From the NCBI GenBank assembly GCA_033977485.1, contig CM066994.1:13513585-13577584 (forward strand): a DNA stretch of 64,000 bases. The letters are read 5' to 3'. Made by a program: the position numbers and the translations under genes. The notes beneath the pieces were generated by a model. That model was not told where the DNA came from. It worked only from the letters and a program-made list of their open reading frames with translations, and searched no databases. How positions within the stretch are numbered: position 1 is the first letter of the stretch; the number at the start of each line of letters is the position of its first letter. Of the stretch, positions 34,719 to 44,976 are shown one piece after another. This DNA comes from Hydrangea macrophylla. Lineage: Eukaryota > Streptophyta > Magnoliopsida > Cornales > Hydrangeaceae.

Positions 34719-35448
34719 TTTATGTTAGGGTTAAATACAAAGTATATCCCTAGAGTTTGGTCTCTATCTCATTTCAGTTCTTGTAATTTCAATTACATCA
34801 TTTTGGTCTCTGAAGTTTTTAAATAGAAGTAGTATGGTCCAAGTATTTCATTATGTCCGAAAAAATTTGACAGAATTTACCTACTGCTCTACACAATTAT
34901 GTTGATAAGCGGGTGAGGAGATTGATGATGTTTTATTTTTGTCGCTAAAAAGCATGAAAGTGCATAGCATGTGAGTAAATTTAGTCAACTTTTATCACAA
35001 AATTGGACATTTGGACTGCATTACTTCTATTTAAAACCTTCAGGGACCAAATTGATGTAATTAAAAGGGTTAATTACAAAACACACCCTTGAAGTTTGGT
35101 CATTGTGTCATTTTAGTTCTTGTAGTTTCAATTTTATCAATTTGGTCCCTAAAGTTTCTAAATAGAAGCAATGTGATCCAAATGTCCAATTTGTCAGAAA
35201 ATTTGTTAGAATTCACCAGCTGCTGAGCACAATTACGCTGATAAGCGGGTGGGGGAGATCGGTGGTCCATTTTTGTCCCTAAAAAACATGACAGTGCATA
35301 GCATATGAGTGAAATTTATCAAATTTTCTGACAGAATTGGACATTTGGATCACATTGTTTCTATTTAGAAACTTCAGGAACCAAATTTACACAATTAATT
35401 CTACATGGACTAAAATAAGACATGACCAAACTTCAAGGGTATGTTTTG

Positions 35449-35963
35449 TGGTACACCCAATTAAATACCAGCCGAATAAGTCATAGTGAAACAACTAGGA
35501 GTTAGGCCCAAGGGTTCAGCCCGGGCCCATTAACCCCGATAAGGTATGGAGCCTGCACACTAATTGGGCCTCATGAGATAGTATAACAGATAAAGAAGAA
35601 GCCTCCAGATCACGGAAGTTATGAATTGACAACCAACCAAAGCCCAATGAGCCACGACACGAGAAGTGGCATACGTGGAGAAGGGTATGGGGGTTGACGT
35701 GGACAAAAAGTGGAGAGAAGTTATATAACGCAGGAAGAGGAGGAAAGAGGTAGGCCATTATTATTATTTTACTAAGTGATTCCGTACATTAGAAGAAAAA
35801 AGGTAACTGACTTCATCATCGGAGGAGGCTCAGGGATCCACACCCCCCTTTGTAGCCTTTCTTTTGCTTTTTTGTAGGTGATCGCGGAAGAGTTCCCTCC
35901 GTCCTGTGACCAAGATTGTTTCTTCCCAGCGGAGGTTTGGATTGACGATTTTGGGCAGTATCA
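35449..35963 (+). repeat. Tat element 5' LTR
   Basis: 515 bp, TGGTACACCC...GGGCAGTATCA. TATA-type sequence TTATATAACG at 35721-35730 is the likely promoter, about 240 bp from the LTR end. Confidence 0.93.
35721..35728 (+). promoter_or_regulatory. TATA box of the Tat element LTR
   Basis: TTATATAA in AGAGAAGTTATATAACGCAG. The same sequence occurs in the 3' LTR near 44734, where it could drive transcription towards the Mpv17-family gene. Confidence 0.55.
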
Positions 35964-35985
35964 GTTGGCGCCGTCTGTAGGAACG
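35964..35985 (+). other. Primer binding site of the Tat element
   Basis: TTGGCGCCGTCTGTAGGAAC directly follows the LTR end. This is the usual start of the internal region in many Tat/Retand elements. I do not assign the tRNA. Confidence 0.65.
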
Positions 35986-36021
35986 ACGTTGTAAAGTTCT
36001 CGTATATAAATTGTTTCACTC

Positions 36022-37986
36022 ATGGAGGAAGCAGGTTCACAGCATGTTGTGGAGGAACAGAGGGAACATAGGAACTCAGAGGATCAGGACGTCCAGATAA
36101 CTGATTATACCAGTGAAAACCACGCCGCCCCTGACCTGATAGAAACAATGATGCAGCGGATCAAGTCTCTTACGGAGACGGTAGAGATTTTGGCTAAACA
36201 ACAAGCCAATCAAGTGCCGAAACGAACGGGGCCAGAGATGAAGAATCAGGATCAGAAAGAAGAAGGGACAGAGTCAAGTAATCCTACCAAAATAAACTTG
36301 AGGAGCGAGGCCACTCAGGAGGTAGAACAGGAATGGAGAATGGTCTTAGGATTGACAGAGCCCCCATTTGCTGACCACATCATGATGGAGCGGTTACCAA
36401 GGAAGATCACCCTGCCTAAAGTGGAGTCATATGATGGGAAGGCAGACCCCACCGAACATTTGTGTCATTATCAACATGCCATGGCTCTCTACGATTGCAG
36501 TGAGGCCCTCTTATGCAGAGTGTTCTCCAACACCCTAACGGGAGCAGCCCTGTCATGGTTCAGGAGATTACCCCCAAAGTCAGTATCTTCATTTGCCATG
36601 TTGGCAACAAAGTTTGTTAACCGTTTTATCACGAGCTGGAAGCTTAAGAAAGGGCCCGACCATCTCCTCAACATAAAGCAACAAAAGGGGGAATCATTGA
36701 GAGATTACATAACACGGTTTAATGCCGAACTCGTTAACGTTGATGGATGTGAAGGAGGTTTTGCTATCGCAGCGCTGAGGGCAGGCCTTCAACCCGGCTT
36801 GTTTTGGAAGTCTATCACTAAGAAGCCACCTCTGGATAATTCAGATCTCTTAGTCCGAGCCCAGAAATACATAACCCTAGAGGACATGGACATAGCTCGA
36901 AGGGATAGTAAACTGTTGGCGGAACCAAAAGGGAGTTCTAGAGGAAGAAAGGAAGACTGGAAGAAGAGGAGATCCCCGGACCAGTCAGACAGAAGAACGA
37001 CTCGTGACAGAGAGAGATCCCCTAGATCTGTTCGTTATACGCCTCTCAACGCATCACTCTCTCAGATCTTGAGACAGGTCAAAGGCAGGGAGCATTTTAA
37101 CTGGCCGGGAAAGTTGAAAGGCGAACCGGGAAATCGAGATCGAAATAGGTATTGTGATTTTCATAAGGATCACGGTTATACAACGGATGAGTGCCGGATT
37201 TTGAAGAGGGAGATTGAGGAGTTGATCCGAAGAGGGCGCCTCAGGGAATATGTAGGAAGAAATGATAGAGTTGGCCCGGCAAAAGATCAGACGCACAAAG
37301 ATCAGGCGAGAGATAAATCAGATCAACGCCAAGCGGATCAACCTCCCCGACCTAATGTTATTTACACCATCCATGGCTGCACTAGAGACTCTGGATACTC
37401 AAATCGAGCAAGGAAGCGGTTCTCTCGTGAAGTCAAGTGGGGACCAACGCGAGTCGTCAGCATGGAACAAAGGTTAAAAATCCCGACCCCAGTTATAACC
37501 TTTGGGGACGAGGATTTAATTGGAGTGCATGTACCTCATGCAGACGCTCTGGTGGTGACATTGTCTATTGCACACTATGATGTGAGAAGGATTCTTATTG
37601 ACAACGGAAGTAACATCAACGTCATTTTCTTGCATGCTCTGGAGAAGATGGATATTGACCTCGGGCAGATGAGGAAATCAACTGGGAGGATCACCGGATT
37701 TAGTGGTGAAGTTGTAGAGCCCATTGGAGAAGTTAGATTGCCCATCACCATTGGAAAGGCTACCAATTACGTATCGGGGGTGGATGAATTCTCAGTGATT
37801 GACGCACCATCTCCTTATAATGCCATCATGGGACGTCAGTGGCTTCACGATGTGAAAATTATTCCATCATCTTACCATCAATGCATGAAGTTAGTTCTCA
37901 GAGGTGAAGTGGTATCAGTTAGAGGAGATCAGAAGGTCTCCAGGGAATGCCATGCAACCTCCTTCAAGTATGCCAGGGATAAATAG
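36022..37986 (+). CDS. Gag-protease polyprotein of the Tat element
   Basis: 654 residues from the first ATG after the primer site. The Gag core spans about residues 115-290 (ALSWFRRLPPKSVSSFAM, then ESLRDYITRFNAEL). A basic, Arg/Ser-rich region follows (about 300-345). The zinc-knuckle-like CDFHKDHGYTTDEC at about residues 377-390 has Tyr where the related Gag at 8281 has the second His. A retropepsin-like segment near residues 520-560 has the active-site LIDNGSNINV. The frame ends at a TAG (37984-37986) and stays open in the same frame into pol. Gag forms the particle and the protease processes it. The intact frame fits a young element. Confidence 0.93.
   Translation: MEEAGSQHVVEEQREHRNSEDQDVQITDYTSENHAAPDLIETMMQRIKSLTETVEILAKQQANQVPKRTGPEMKNQDQKEEGTESSNPTKINLRSEATQEVEQEWRMVLGLTEPPFADHIMMERLPRKITLPKVESYDGKADPTEHLCHYQHAMALYDCSEALLCRVFSNTLTGAALSWFRRLPPKSVSSFAMLATKFVNRFITSWKLKKGPDHLLNIKQQKGESLRDYITRFNAELVNVDGCEGGFAIAALRAGLQPGLFWKSITKKPPLDNSDLLVRAQKYITLEDMDIARRDSKLLAEPKGSSRGRKEDWKKRRSPDQSDRRTTRDRERSPRSVRYTPLNASLSQILRQVKGREHFNWPGKLKGEPGNRDRNRYCDFHKDHGYTTDECRILKREIEELIRRGRLREYVGRNDRVGPAKDQTHKDQARDKSDQRQADQPPRPNVIYTIHGCTRDSGYSNRARKRFSREVKWGPTRVVSMEQRLKIPTPVITFGDEDLIGVHVPHADALVVTLSIAHYDVRRILIDNGSNINVIFLHALEKMDIDLGQMRKSTGRITGFSGEVVEPIGEVRLPITIGKATNYVSGVDEFSVIDAPSPYNAIMGRQWLHDVKIIPSSYHQCMKLVLRGEVVSVRGDQKVSRECHATSFKYARDK
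37984..37986 (+). other. In-frame UAG between gag-protease and pol
   Basis: The codon order is AAA TAG AAA TTA CAG. From here the same frame is open for 42 codons to the Met at 38113 and on to 41325. It is the only stop in more than 5.3 kb of gag-pol frame. The following AAATTA resembles, with one change, the CAATTA that follows leaky UAG codons in some plant RNA viruses. It may be a read-through signal or a simple nonsense mutation. Confidence 0.8.
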
Positions 37987-38112
37987 AAATTACAGCGCCC
38001 GGCCGACCAGGAAAGACGAGGAAGCCGGAATGATAACCCAGACTCGGAGCCGCCTGGAGTTCGAGATGACCGACCTGAGTTTCTTAAACCGGGGGAAGAA
38101 GTAGAGGAAATC

Positions 38113-41100
38113 GTGCTCAACAAGAGGGATCAGGAAAGAAAAGTTAAAATTGGAGCCCGTCTTACGGGCACACTCAAGGAGGAACTGATTCAGTTTTTAG
38201 CAGAACATCAGCATGTCTTCGCTTGGTCCACGGGAGACCTGATTGGAGTTGATCCTGGAATAATTTCACATCGGTTATCGGTGGACCCAGAGCACCCACC
38301 AGTTCGACAAAAGAGGAGGAAGTTCGCTGCGGAAAGACATCAAGTCATTAACGCCGAAGTGGAAAGGTTGTTGGAGGCTGGACATATAAAAGAGGTTTTT
38401 TACCCCGAGTGGTTGGCTAACACCGTTGTGGTCCCTAAGAAAGGGGGAAAGTGGAGAGTATGCGCAGATTATACGGACCTCAACCGAGCTTGCCCCAAAG
38501 ACAGTTTCCCAATCCCGAAGATAGATCAAGTGGTTGACGTGACCGCTGGAAATGAAATGCTTTCCTTTATGGATGCGTACTCGGGGTATAACCAGATCCG
38601 GATGCACCCAGGAGACGAAGAGAAAACCTCTTTTATCACGGAAAGAGGTCTTTACTGTTACAAGGTCATGCCATTCGGATTGAAAAACGCCGGAGCTACT
38701 TATCAGAGGCTTGTAAATGGGATGTTCCATCACCAATTGGGAAAAACAATGGAAATCTATATAGATGACATGCTAGTCAAGAGCAAAGAAAAGTCAGATC
38801 ACGTCAGGCACTTGAGGGAAGCTTTTTTAGTTCTGGATAGATATAACTTAAAGCTGAACCCATCCAAGTGTGCGTTTGGGGTCTCGTCAGGAAAGTTTTT
38901 AGGATTCATGGTGTCTCAAAGAGGCATAGAGGCAGATCCGGATCAAATCAAAGCACTTATGGAAATGGTCTCACCTCGGTGTAAGAAAGAGGTGCAAGCT
39001 CTCAATGGAAGGTTGGCAGCTCTCAACAGATTCATCTCCAAAGCCTCTGATAAATGTTTGCCATTTTTCAGAATACTTAAAGGGAATAAGAATTTTGAGT
39101 GGACGGAACATTGCGAAGAAGCTTTCCAGAGCTTGAAGAGCTATCTAGGAAGCCCTGTAATGTTAAGCACCCCGGTTCAAGGAGAGGAGCTCTTCCTGTA
39201 TTTAGGGGCCTCAGATCATGCCGTTAGCTCGGCCCTCGTGAGGATGGATGCTGGAGTTCAGATGCCGATCTACTACACAAGTAAGACCCTCTTAGAAAAC
39301 GAACAAAGGTACCCTGAACTCGAAAAATTAGCATTTGCTTTGTTAATTTCAGCTCGTAAATTACGACCTTATTTCCAAGCACACACAATAGTGGTACCCA
39401 CTGCACATCCGCTTAGATCTGTGTTACATAGGCCTGACACCTCGGGACGCCTTATGAAGTGGGCAATAGAACTGGGAGAATTTGATATCAAGTTTGTCCC
39501 AAGGGCAGCGATCAAAGCGCAAGCTCTAGCAGATTTCATCGCAGAATTCCAATCAAGATCAGGGATCAACATACAACCCAAAACTTCACAAGGTCAGGAT
39601 AGCTGGCAGCTATACACTGACGGAGCCTCAAGCAGGAAAGGAAGTGGAGCCGGTATCGTCTTGATTACCTCTGAGCAGATCCAGATGGAAAGAGCAGTGG
39701 CTTTCTGTTTCAAAGCCTCGAATAACGAAGCTGAGTATGAAGCTCTGATCATAGGATTGCAAATGGCAAAGCTGTGTGGAGCTGATAATTTAGTGGTTCA
39801 TTGCGATTCCCAATTAGTCGTAGAGCAGATGAAAGGTGGTTTTGACCTTAAGGATGAAAGAATGCGATTGTATAACCAGATAGCACGGAGGTTGGCTGAT
39901 CAATTCCACAATTTTACAATAGTTAAAATAGCCGGGGAAGACAATGATCGGGCTGATGCCCTGTCAAAATTAGCAGCAGCATTGGAAGTGGCATCCGAAA
40001 GCGAAGTAAAGGTCGGGGTTCAAGAGCTTCCCAGCATCTGTCAATTGCCCAGAGTTTGTGTGATGAATTCAGGAGAATACAAGGACACGTGGATCATGCC
40101 TATTTTCCTTTATCTAACCGAAGGGATACTACCAGAGGACAAAGTATCAGCTCGGAAGTTAAGGATAAAGTCAGCCCGGTACATTGTGTATGAAGGAGTT
40201 TTGTATAGGAGATCGTTCACACAACCTCTCCTCCGATGTCTGACGCCATATCAAAGCGAATATGTGCTTAGAGAGATCCACGAAGGTATATGTGGCAACC
40301 ATATGGGGTCAAGGTCAATCTCCCATCGAGCACTTACTCTGGGTTATTTCTGGCCCCATATGAAGGAGGATGCTCGGCAACTGGTTCTGAAATGTGAAAA
40401 GTGTCAAAGGTTTGCTAACTATACACACTGCCCAGGTCAACCAATGACTCCAATTACCAGCCCCTGGCCGTTCATGCAGTGGGGTATTGATTTGGTGGGA
40501 CCACTCCCCAGAGCAGAAGGAGGGAAAAAGTTCGTTGTGGTTGCAGTAGATTATTTCACAAAATGGGCTGAAGCTGAAGCTCTGCTTAAGATCGGCCAAA
40601 AGGAGATGAAGAATTTCGTGTGGAAAAACATTGTGTGCAGATTTGGGATCCCACAAATCATAGTCACAGACAACGGCACACAATTTGAGGGGGGAATGTT
40701 CCAGGATTTCTGTAAGGGGCTGAGCATAAATCATCACTTTTCATCCCCTGGACATCCTCAAGGGAATGGGCAAGCTGAAGTGACTAATCGTTCAATTATA
40801 GATGCTATGAAGAAAAAGCTGGACCGAGCCAAGGGGAATTGGTTGTCCGAGCTACCCGGGATATTATGGGCATATAGAACTACCCAGAGGACTTCGACAG
40901 GGGAATCACCATTCACTTTGGCATATGGTACTGAGGCGGTACTCCCCGTTGAAATCGGTATGCCTTCGTCGAGAACAACATTTCATAGTTCAGAACATAA
41001 TGAGCAGGCTATACGGGAAAATCTAGATCTGTTGGAAGAAGTCAGAGACCAAGCCTTGGTGAAAATCGCAGCATATCAGCAAAGGATTAGGAGACGGTAT

Positions 41101-41325
41101 GACCAAGGAGTCAAGCCGAAACACTTTCAGTTGGGAGATCTAGTGCTGAGGAGGATTTTTCCTAATACAAAAGAGCCAGGATCAGGAAAGCTGAACCCCA
41201 ACTGGGAAGGACCTTATAAGATAATTAAGATAAACAGGCCAGGTACTTATTGGTTGGAGGATATGAGTGCGAAGCAAGTTCCAAGGCCGTGGAATGCAGA
41301 ACACCTCATAAAGTATTTCCATTAA
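38113..41325 (+). CDS. Pol polyprotein (RT, RNase H, archaeal-type RNase H, integrase) of the Tat element
   Basis: 1070 residues from the listed Met, but coding continuity starts 42 codons earlier at the UAG, so translation probably comes through from gag. Reverse transcriptase covers about residues 60-290, with YIDDML at about 216. The first RNase H (about 345-480) looks degenerate. The second, archaeal type, spans about 497-630 (LYTDGASSRKGSGAG; NNEAEYEALI; HCDSQLVVEQ). The integrase zinc finger (H-H-C-C) is at about 722-765. The catalytic core starts at WGIDLVGPLP (about 790), with VTDNGTQF (about 851) and a Glu in the GNGQAEV motif. A GPY-like end (GPYKIIKI) is near 1034. All expected motifs are present, so the enzyme could be active and could also serve gag-only relatives. 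Confidence 0.95.
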   Translation: MLNKRDQERKVKIGARLTGTLKEELIQFLAEHQHVFAWSTGDLIGVDPGIISHRLSVDPEHPPVRQKRRKFAAERHQVINAEVERLLEAGHIKEVFYPEWLANTVVVPKKGGKWRVCADYTDLNRACPKDSFPIPKIDQVVDVTAGNEMLSFMDAYSGYNQIRMHPGDEEKTSFITERGLYCYKVMPFGLKNAGATYQRLVNGMFHHQLGKTMEIYIDDMLVKSKEKSDHVRHLREAFLVLDRYNLKLNPSKCAFGVSSGKFLGFMVSQRGIEADPDQIKALMEMVSPRCKKEVQALNGRLAALNRFISKASDKCLPFFRILKGNKNFEWTEHCEEAFQSLKSYLGSPVMLSTPVQGEELFLYLGASDHAVSSALVRMDAGVQMPIYYTSKTLLENEQRYPELEKLAFALLISARKLRPYFQAHTIVVPTAHPLRSVLHRPDTSGRLMKWAIELGEFDIKFVPRAAIKAQALADFIAEFQSRSGINIQPKTSQGQDSWQLYTDGASSRKGSGAGIVLITSEQIQMERAVAFCFKASNNEAEYEALIIGLQMAKLCGADNLVVHCDSQLVVEQMKGGFDLKDERMRLYNQIARRLADQFHNFTIVKIAGEDNDRADALSKLAAALEVASESEVKVGVQELPSICQLPRVCVMNSGEYKDTWIMPIFLYLTEGILPEDKVSARKLRIKSARYIVYEGVLYRRSFTQPLLRCLTPYQSEYVLREIHEGICGNHMGSRSISHRALTLGYFWPHMKEDARQLVLKCEKCQRFANYTHCPGQPMTPITSPWPFMQWGIDLVGPLPRAEGGKKFVVVAVDYFTKWAEAEALLKIGQKEMKNFVWKNIVCRFGIPQIIVTDNGTQFEGGMFQDFCKGLSINHHFSSPGHPQGNGQAEVTNRSIIDAMKKKLDRAKGNWLSELPGILWAYRTTQRTSTGESPFTLAYGTEAVLPVEIGMPSSRTTFHSSEHNEQAIRENLDLLEEVRDQALVKIAAYQQRIRRRYDQGVKPKHFQLGDLVLRRIFPNTKEPGSGKLNPNWEGPYKIIKINRPGTYWLEDMSAKQVPRPWNAEHLIKYFH

Positions 41326-41461
41326 TTAATGTTCATTTTCCCACCATTATTGTAAATACGCAAGCTTTCATCTCATGTAAATACGCAACTCATCTTTTTC
41401 TGCAAATGTCTGAGGCAAATCTTTATGTGCAAGATTCCATTCAGTTTGGTATGGCGCAATA

Positions 41462-41760
41462 AGTGAACATAAGATCTCAGGTTATACCTGAGTGTAAAGA
41501 GTTCACCAAAATTAAGGGATCATGAATCCCAAAGTGAACATAAGATCTCAGGTCAGACCTGAGTGTAAAGAGTTCACCAAAATTAAGGATCATGAATCCC
41601 GAAGTGAACATAAGATCTCAGGTTATACCTGAGTGTAAAGAGTTCACCAAAATTAAGGGATCATGAATCCCGAAGTGAACATAAGATCTCAGGTCAGACC
41701 TGAGTGTAAAGAGTTCACCAAAATTAAGGGATCAAGAATCCCGAAGTGAACGTAAGATTT
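41462..41760. repeat. 71-bp tandem repeat array with nested hairpins
   Basis: Units start at 41462, 41533, 41603, 41674 and (degenerate) 41745. Each contains CTCAGGT-nnn-ACCTGAG, a perfect 7-bp stem whose loop alternates TAT, CAG, TAT, CAG, enclosed by GTGAAC and GTTCAC, then GGATCATGAATCC. The array lies between the stop of pol (41325) and the stop of the convergent antisense gene (42124). Confidence 0.92.
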
Positions 41761-42123
41761 CAGATCAAACTTGAATGTCATAAGTTCACTAAATGTTCGG
41801 ATGTCAGCCCCACTTAAACTACTAGTACGATAAACTCGATGAAATGAAACTAAAAGACCCCATAATGTATCGTTGAATTTTGAGTTAGCACGGGCATGGA
41901 GACTGTATGGCATAAAGCATCCACAAGCATCTCACGCTAGATCCAAGCAACAAAGTATGTCATATATAATATACAATGCTAAGTGCATTGGAGTATGTCA
42001 TTCATGTCAGTATGCCAACCAAAAATGTAAGTCTTGTCTAATCACCACCACAACACATTGTTCAAGCAAAATACATACAGATATTGTATATACAAGGAAA
42101 TAGAGGCAGCAGATAGGATAGGG

Positions 42124-44148
42124 TCAAGCTTGAGGAACCGCTATATTAGCATCAAGAGGGGAGGATGAATGGGTATCAGCACCGTCTTGTGTGCCAGCTA
42201 AGGAAGCAGGCTTAATTGAAGGATCGGGTTCTGGTGGAGCAGCTCCAGAGCTAGTTTCCCTCCCAAGATTGGTGATAAATTCTGTCGTTACCTCCACATC
42301 AGGATCCAGCAGAGACGGATCGAGATCAGGGAAACGATCCTTGAGATGCCCTAAGCGCTCCATGATTTTTGCCTTGCACTCTTCCCAACCCTTGTCAAAC
42401 CCATCCTGAGCAAAGTCAGTACCTTTGGCAACTAGCTCATCCAATTTCTCCTTGAAATAAGATTCAGCAGCTTTCTTTTTCTCAACTTCAAGTTTGGCCA
42501 AGAAGGCAGCATGATCTTTTTGTCTCCCTTCTCTCTCCGCCAGAAGGTCCGCACTCATCTTCTGGGCATCACCTCGGGCTGCGTTCAGCAGAGAATCAGA
42601 GGTTGCCTTCTCCATGTTGGTTTCTTCCAAACTCTGTTGCAGTTTTTCGATTTGAGACAACAGCTCCGAATTTTTCACCACTTGCTCTTCCAATTGATTC
42701 TCGAGGTCAGCACCCTCGCAGTTCAATCTCCCCAGAGCAGATTGAAGATATAGCGCCTGGAAATCGAGAAGTAAGTTGAAGATGAGTATCAAAAATAAGT
42801 ACACCATTTGTCTAAATATGTGTAATAGGAAAGAATAACAACAAGAGACAAGACCCGAGAAGTGAGCGAACACACCTTGGTCAAGTATTCAGTAATTTTA
42901 AGGGTCATCTCAGGAGCCTTCCTGGCCTCGATCTGGGCCGGGAACCTGTCAGCGGCTTGTTTCAGGTAACCCTGGATATAGTGGTCCAGGCTCCCGGGGC
43001 CCCAAGGCAGTTTAGAAGCATCAGCTGTTTTCCCACTGCTCATCACATGACCGATGTCTAGTCTGGTAGAGGTGTCCTGAGGGTGCAACCGAGGCGATTG
43101 CCGAATGGAAGGAGGTGTGATGATCATATGTTGAGGGAGGTCGGGTGATTCTGAATCCGGAACTGAAGAGGAAGGAAGAAGAACCTGAACGTCGCCATCA
43201 TCAGGTTCGTCCACCAGCCTCAGTCTACGAGCGGCATGAGTTTGAGCCTCGGAGCTGGGTGGTTTGACCGGTTTCCTTTTCCGGCGAATTAATTGAGCTT
43301 CAGCCACTCTCGCATTGACTTCCTCCATCGATAGCAGGCCGGCTGAAAGGAGTGCTTTTTGTGTAATTATCTGATCTATAAGTCTGACCTCTGGTACTAA
43401 CCACGCTTTAAGTTTTTCGCGGCGAGCCTCAGTAATGAGAGCCCGAGCTCTAGTCTCTGGAGCTGCAGAGATAATGATGATAGTTAAAGATCGGGCGAAA
43501 GAGATCGCGATATAGACAGGATATATGAAAAATAATTATAATAATCTTACGGGGACTGCCCACTCTCCTGGGAACATTCCCAATATCCCCCTTGATAAAG
43601 AAGAAAGTGTTTTTCCAGCCTTTATGAGAAGTGGGAAGATCCTGTATTGCCTGAAATTTCTTCTCACCAGTAACGTAGAATCCACTACCCTTTTTAGACT
43701 TAATCTGCATTACTGTCCTAAGGGTCCCTAAGTCAAGATCCACCCCATTACGATCGGCTAAAACCAAAGAACCAACTAACATTTGCCATCCGTTAGGAGC
43801 TAGCTGAGAGGGGCATAGATGGTGAAACCTCAAGAAATCACAGAAGAATGGGTGAAGAGGAATCCTAACCCCTAAACGGAAAATGTAAGCGTAAAAAGCA
43901 ATTTCCCCCTCTTGTGGTTTGTAGACTACCTCTCCAGGGTTAGGGGCCCTACACTCTAGGTCAGGAGGGACTGAGTATTTTTCCTTAAGTCGCTGTAGCG
44001 CCTGAGATGTTATTTTAGATGAATCAGAAGGTCCTGAGGTTTCGATGGGACGACGCTGGGAAGATTGAGCTTCCATCTCGCAACCTTCCACGGTTACAGT
44101 CCCCAAAGGGTAGCAGATATCAGCACTCTCGGTGCGAGATGATGACAT
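42124..44148 (-). CDS. Three-exon antisense gene of the Tat element
   Basis: Exon 1 is 44148-43551 (598 bp), exon 2 is 43462-42876 (587 bp) and exon 3 is 42756-42124 (633 bp), joined at CCC|GTAAGA...CTGCAG|CTC and AAG|GTGTGT...TTCCAG|GCG. The sum is 1818 bp, 605 codons plus stop, with one frame across both introns. Exon 1 encodes a globular region (HPFFCDFLRFHHLCPSQL; GWQMLVGSLVLADR; GWKNTFFFIKG) resembling the plant 'putative gypsy type transposon' family (Transposase_28), a match made from memory. Exon 2 is hydrophilic with a basic RRKRKP stretch. Exon 3 starts with a long coiled coil (ENQLEEQVVKNSELLSQIEK) and ends acidic. Extra antisense frames are known in Tat-group elements such as Grande; their role is not established. 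No clear promoter was seen; it may start in or near the 3' LTR. Confidence 0.85.
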
Positions 44149-44444
44149 AAAACTAAGAAGAAGATGATAAGGGAGAGAGGAATTACTGACCTAGAAGATG
44201 AGGAAGTTTGAAAAGCCCTCTTTAGTCGCCCCGGTGGATAGAGAAAGGTAAAGAGAGCAAACGAAAATCACACCAACCTATGTGTGTATGATCAGAGAGA
44301 ATGATCGCAATGATGGAAGGATATGACGTTTCAGTAGCAGGCCCCCAAATTTCGAGACGTCCTTTGGGAGAAAAGGCGTCAGATTCAAATATCGGTGAAA
44401 TCACGTCCTTCAATAACCTCTATCCAACGGCTAAGGATAGAGGA

Positions 44445-44461
44445 TTTTTGGGGGGAGCAGC
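44445..44461 (+). other. Polypurine tract of the Tat element
   Basis: GATTTTTGGGGGGAGCAGC directly precedes the 3' LTR start TGGTACACCC. Position and G run fit plus-strand priming. Confidence 0.65.
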
Positions 44462-44976
44462 TGGTACACCCAATTAAATACCAGCCGAATAAGTCATAGT
44501 GAAACAACTAGGAGTTAGGCCCAAGGGTTCAGCCCGGGCCCATTAACCCCGATAAGGTATGGAGCCTGCACACTAATTGGGCCTCATGAGATAGTATAAC
44601 AGATAAAGAAGAAGCCTCCAGATCACGGAAGTTATGAATTGACAACCAACCAAAGCCCAATGAGCCACGACACGAGAAGTGGCATACGTGGAGAAGGGTA
44701 TGGGGGTTGACGTGGACAAAAAGTGGAGAGAAGTTATATAACGCAGGAAGAGGAGGAAAGAGGTAGGCCATTATTATTATTTTACTAAGTGATTCCGTAC
44801 ATTAGAAGAAAAAAGGTAACTGACTTCATCATCGGAGGAGGCTCAGGGATCCACACCCCCCTTTGTAGCCTTTCTTTTGCTTTTTTGTAGGTGATCGCGG
44901 AAGAGTTCCCTCCGTCCTGTGACCAAGATTGTTTCTTCCCAGCGGGGGTTTGGATTGACGATTTTGGGCAGTATCA
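44462..44976 (+). repeat. Tat element 3' LTR
   Basis: 515 bp, one visible difference from the 5' LTR (GGGGGTTTGG versus GGAGGTTTGG near its end). It ends about 350 bp before the Mpv17-family start codon and points towards it. Confidence 0.93.

Larger units (their letters stand above)
35449..44976 (+). mobile_element. Tat-lineage Ty3/gypsy retrotransposon, nearly intact, with antisense gene
   Basis: 9528 bp with 515-bp LTRs that differ at one base I could see, and target duplication TTTTG at 35444-35448 and 44977-44981. Order: LTR, primer site, gag-protease (36022-37986), in-frame UAG, pol (to 41325), 71-bp hairpin repeats (41462-41760), a three-exon antisense gene (44148-42124, - strand), polypurine tract, LTR. 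The pol protein has two RNase H domains, the second of archaeal type (YTDGASS), a hallmark of the Tat lineage. Near-identical LTRs mean very recent insertion. Confidence 0.95.

Noticed and set aside
38275..38736. Several - strand frames of 60-150 residues inside pol (also near 40315)
   Set aside because: Antisense shadows of pol with no domains. Unlike the gene at 42124-44148 they overlap a functional sense frame.
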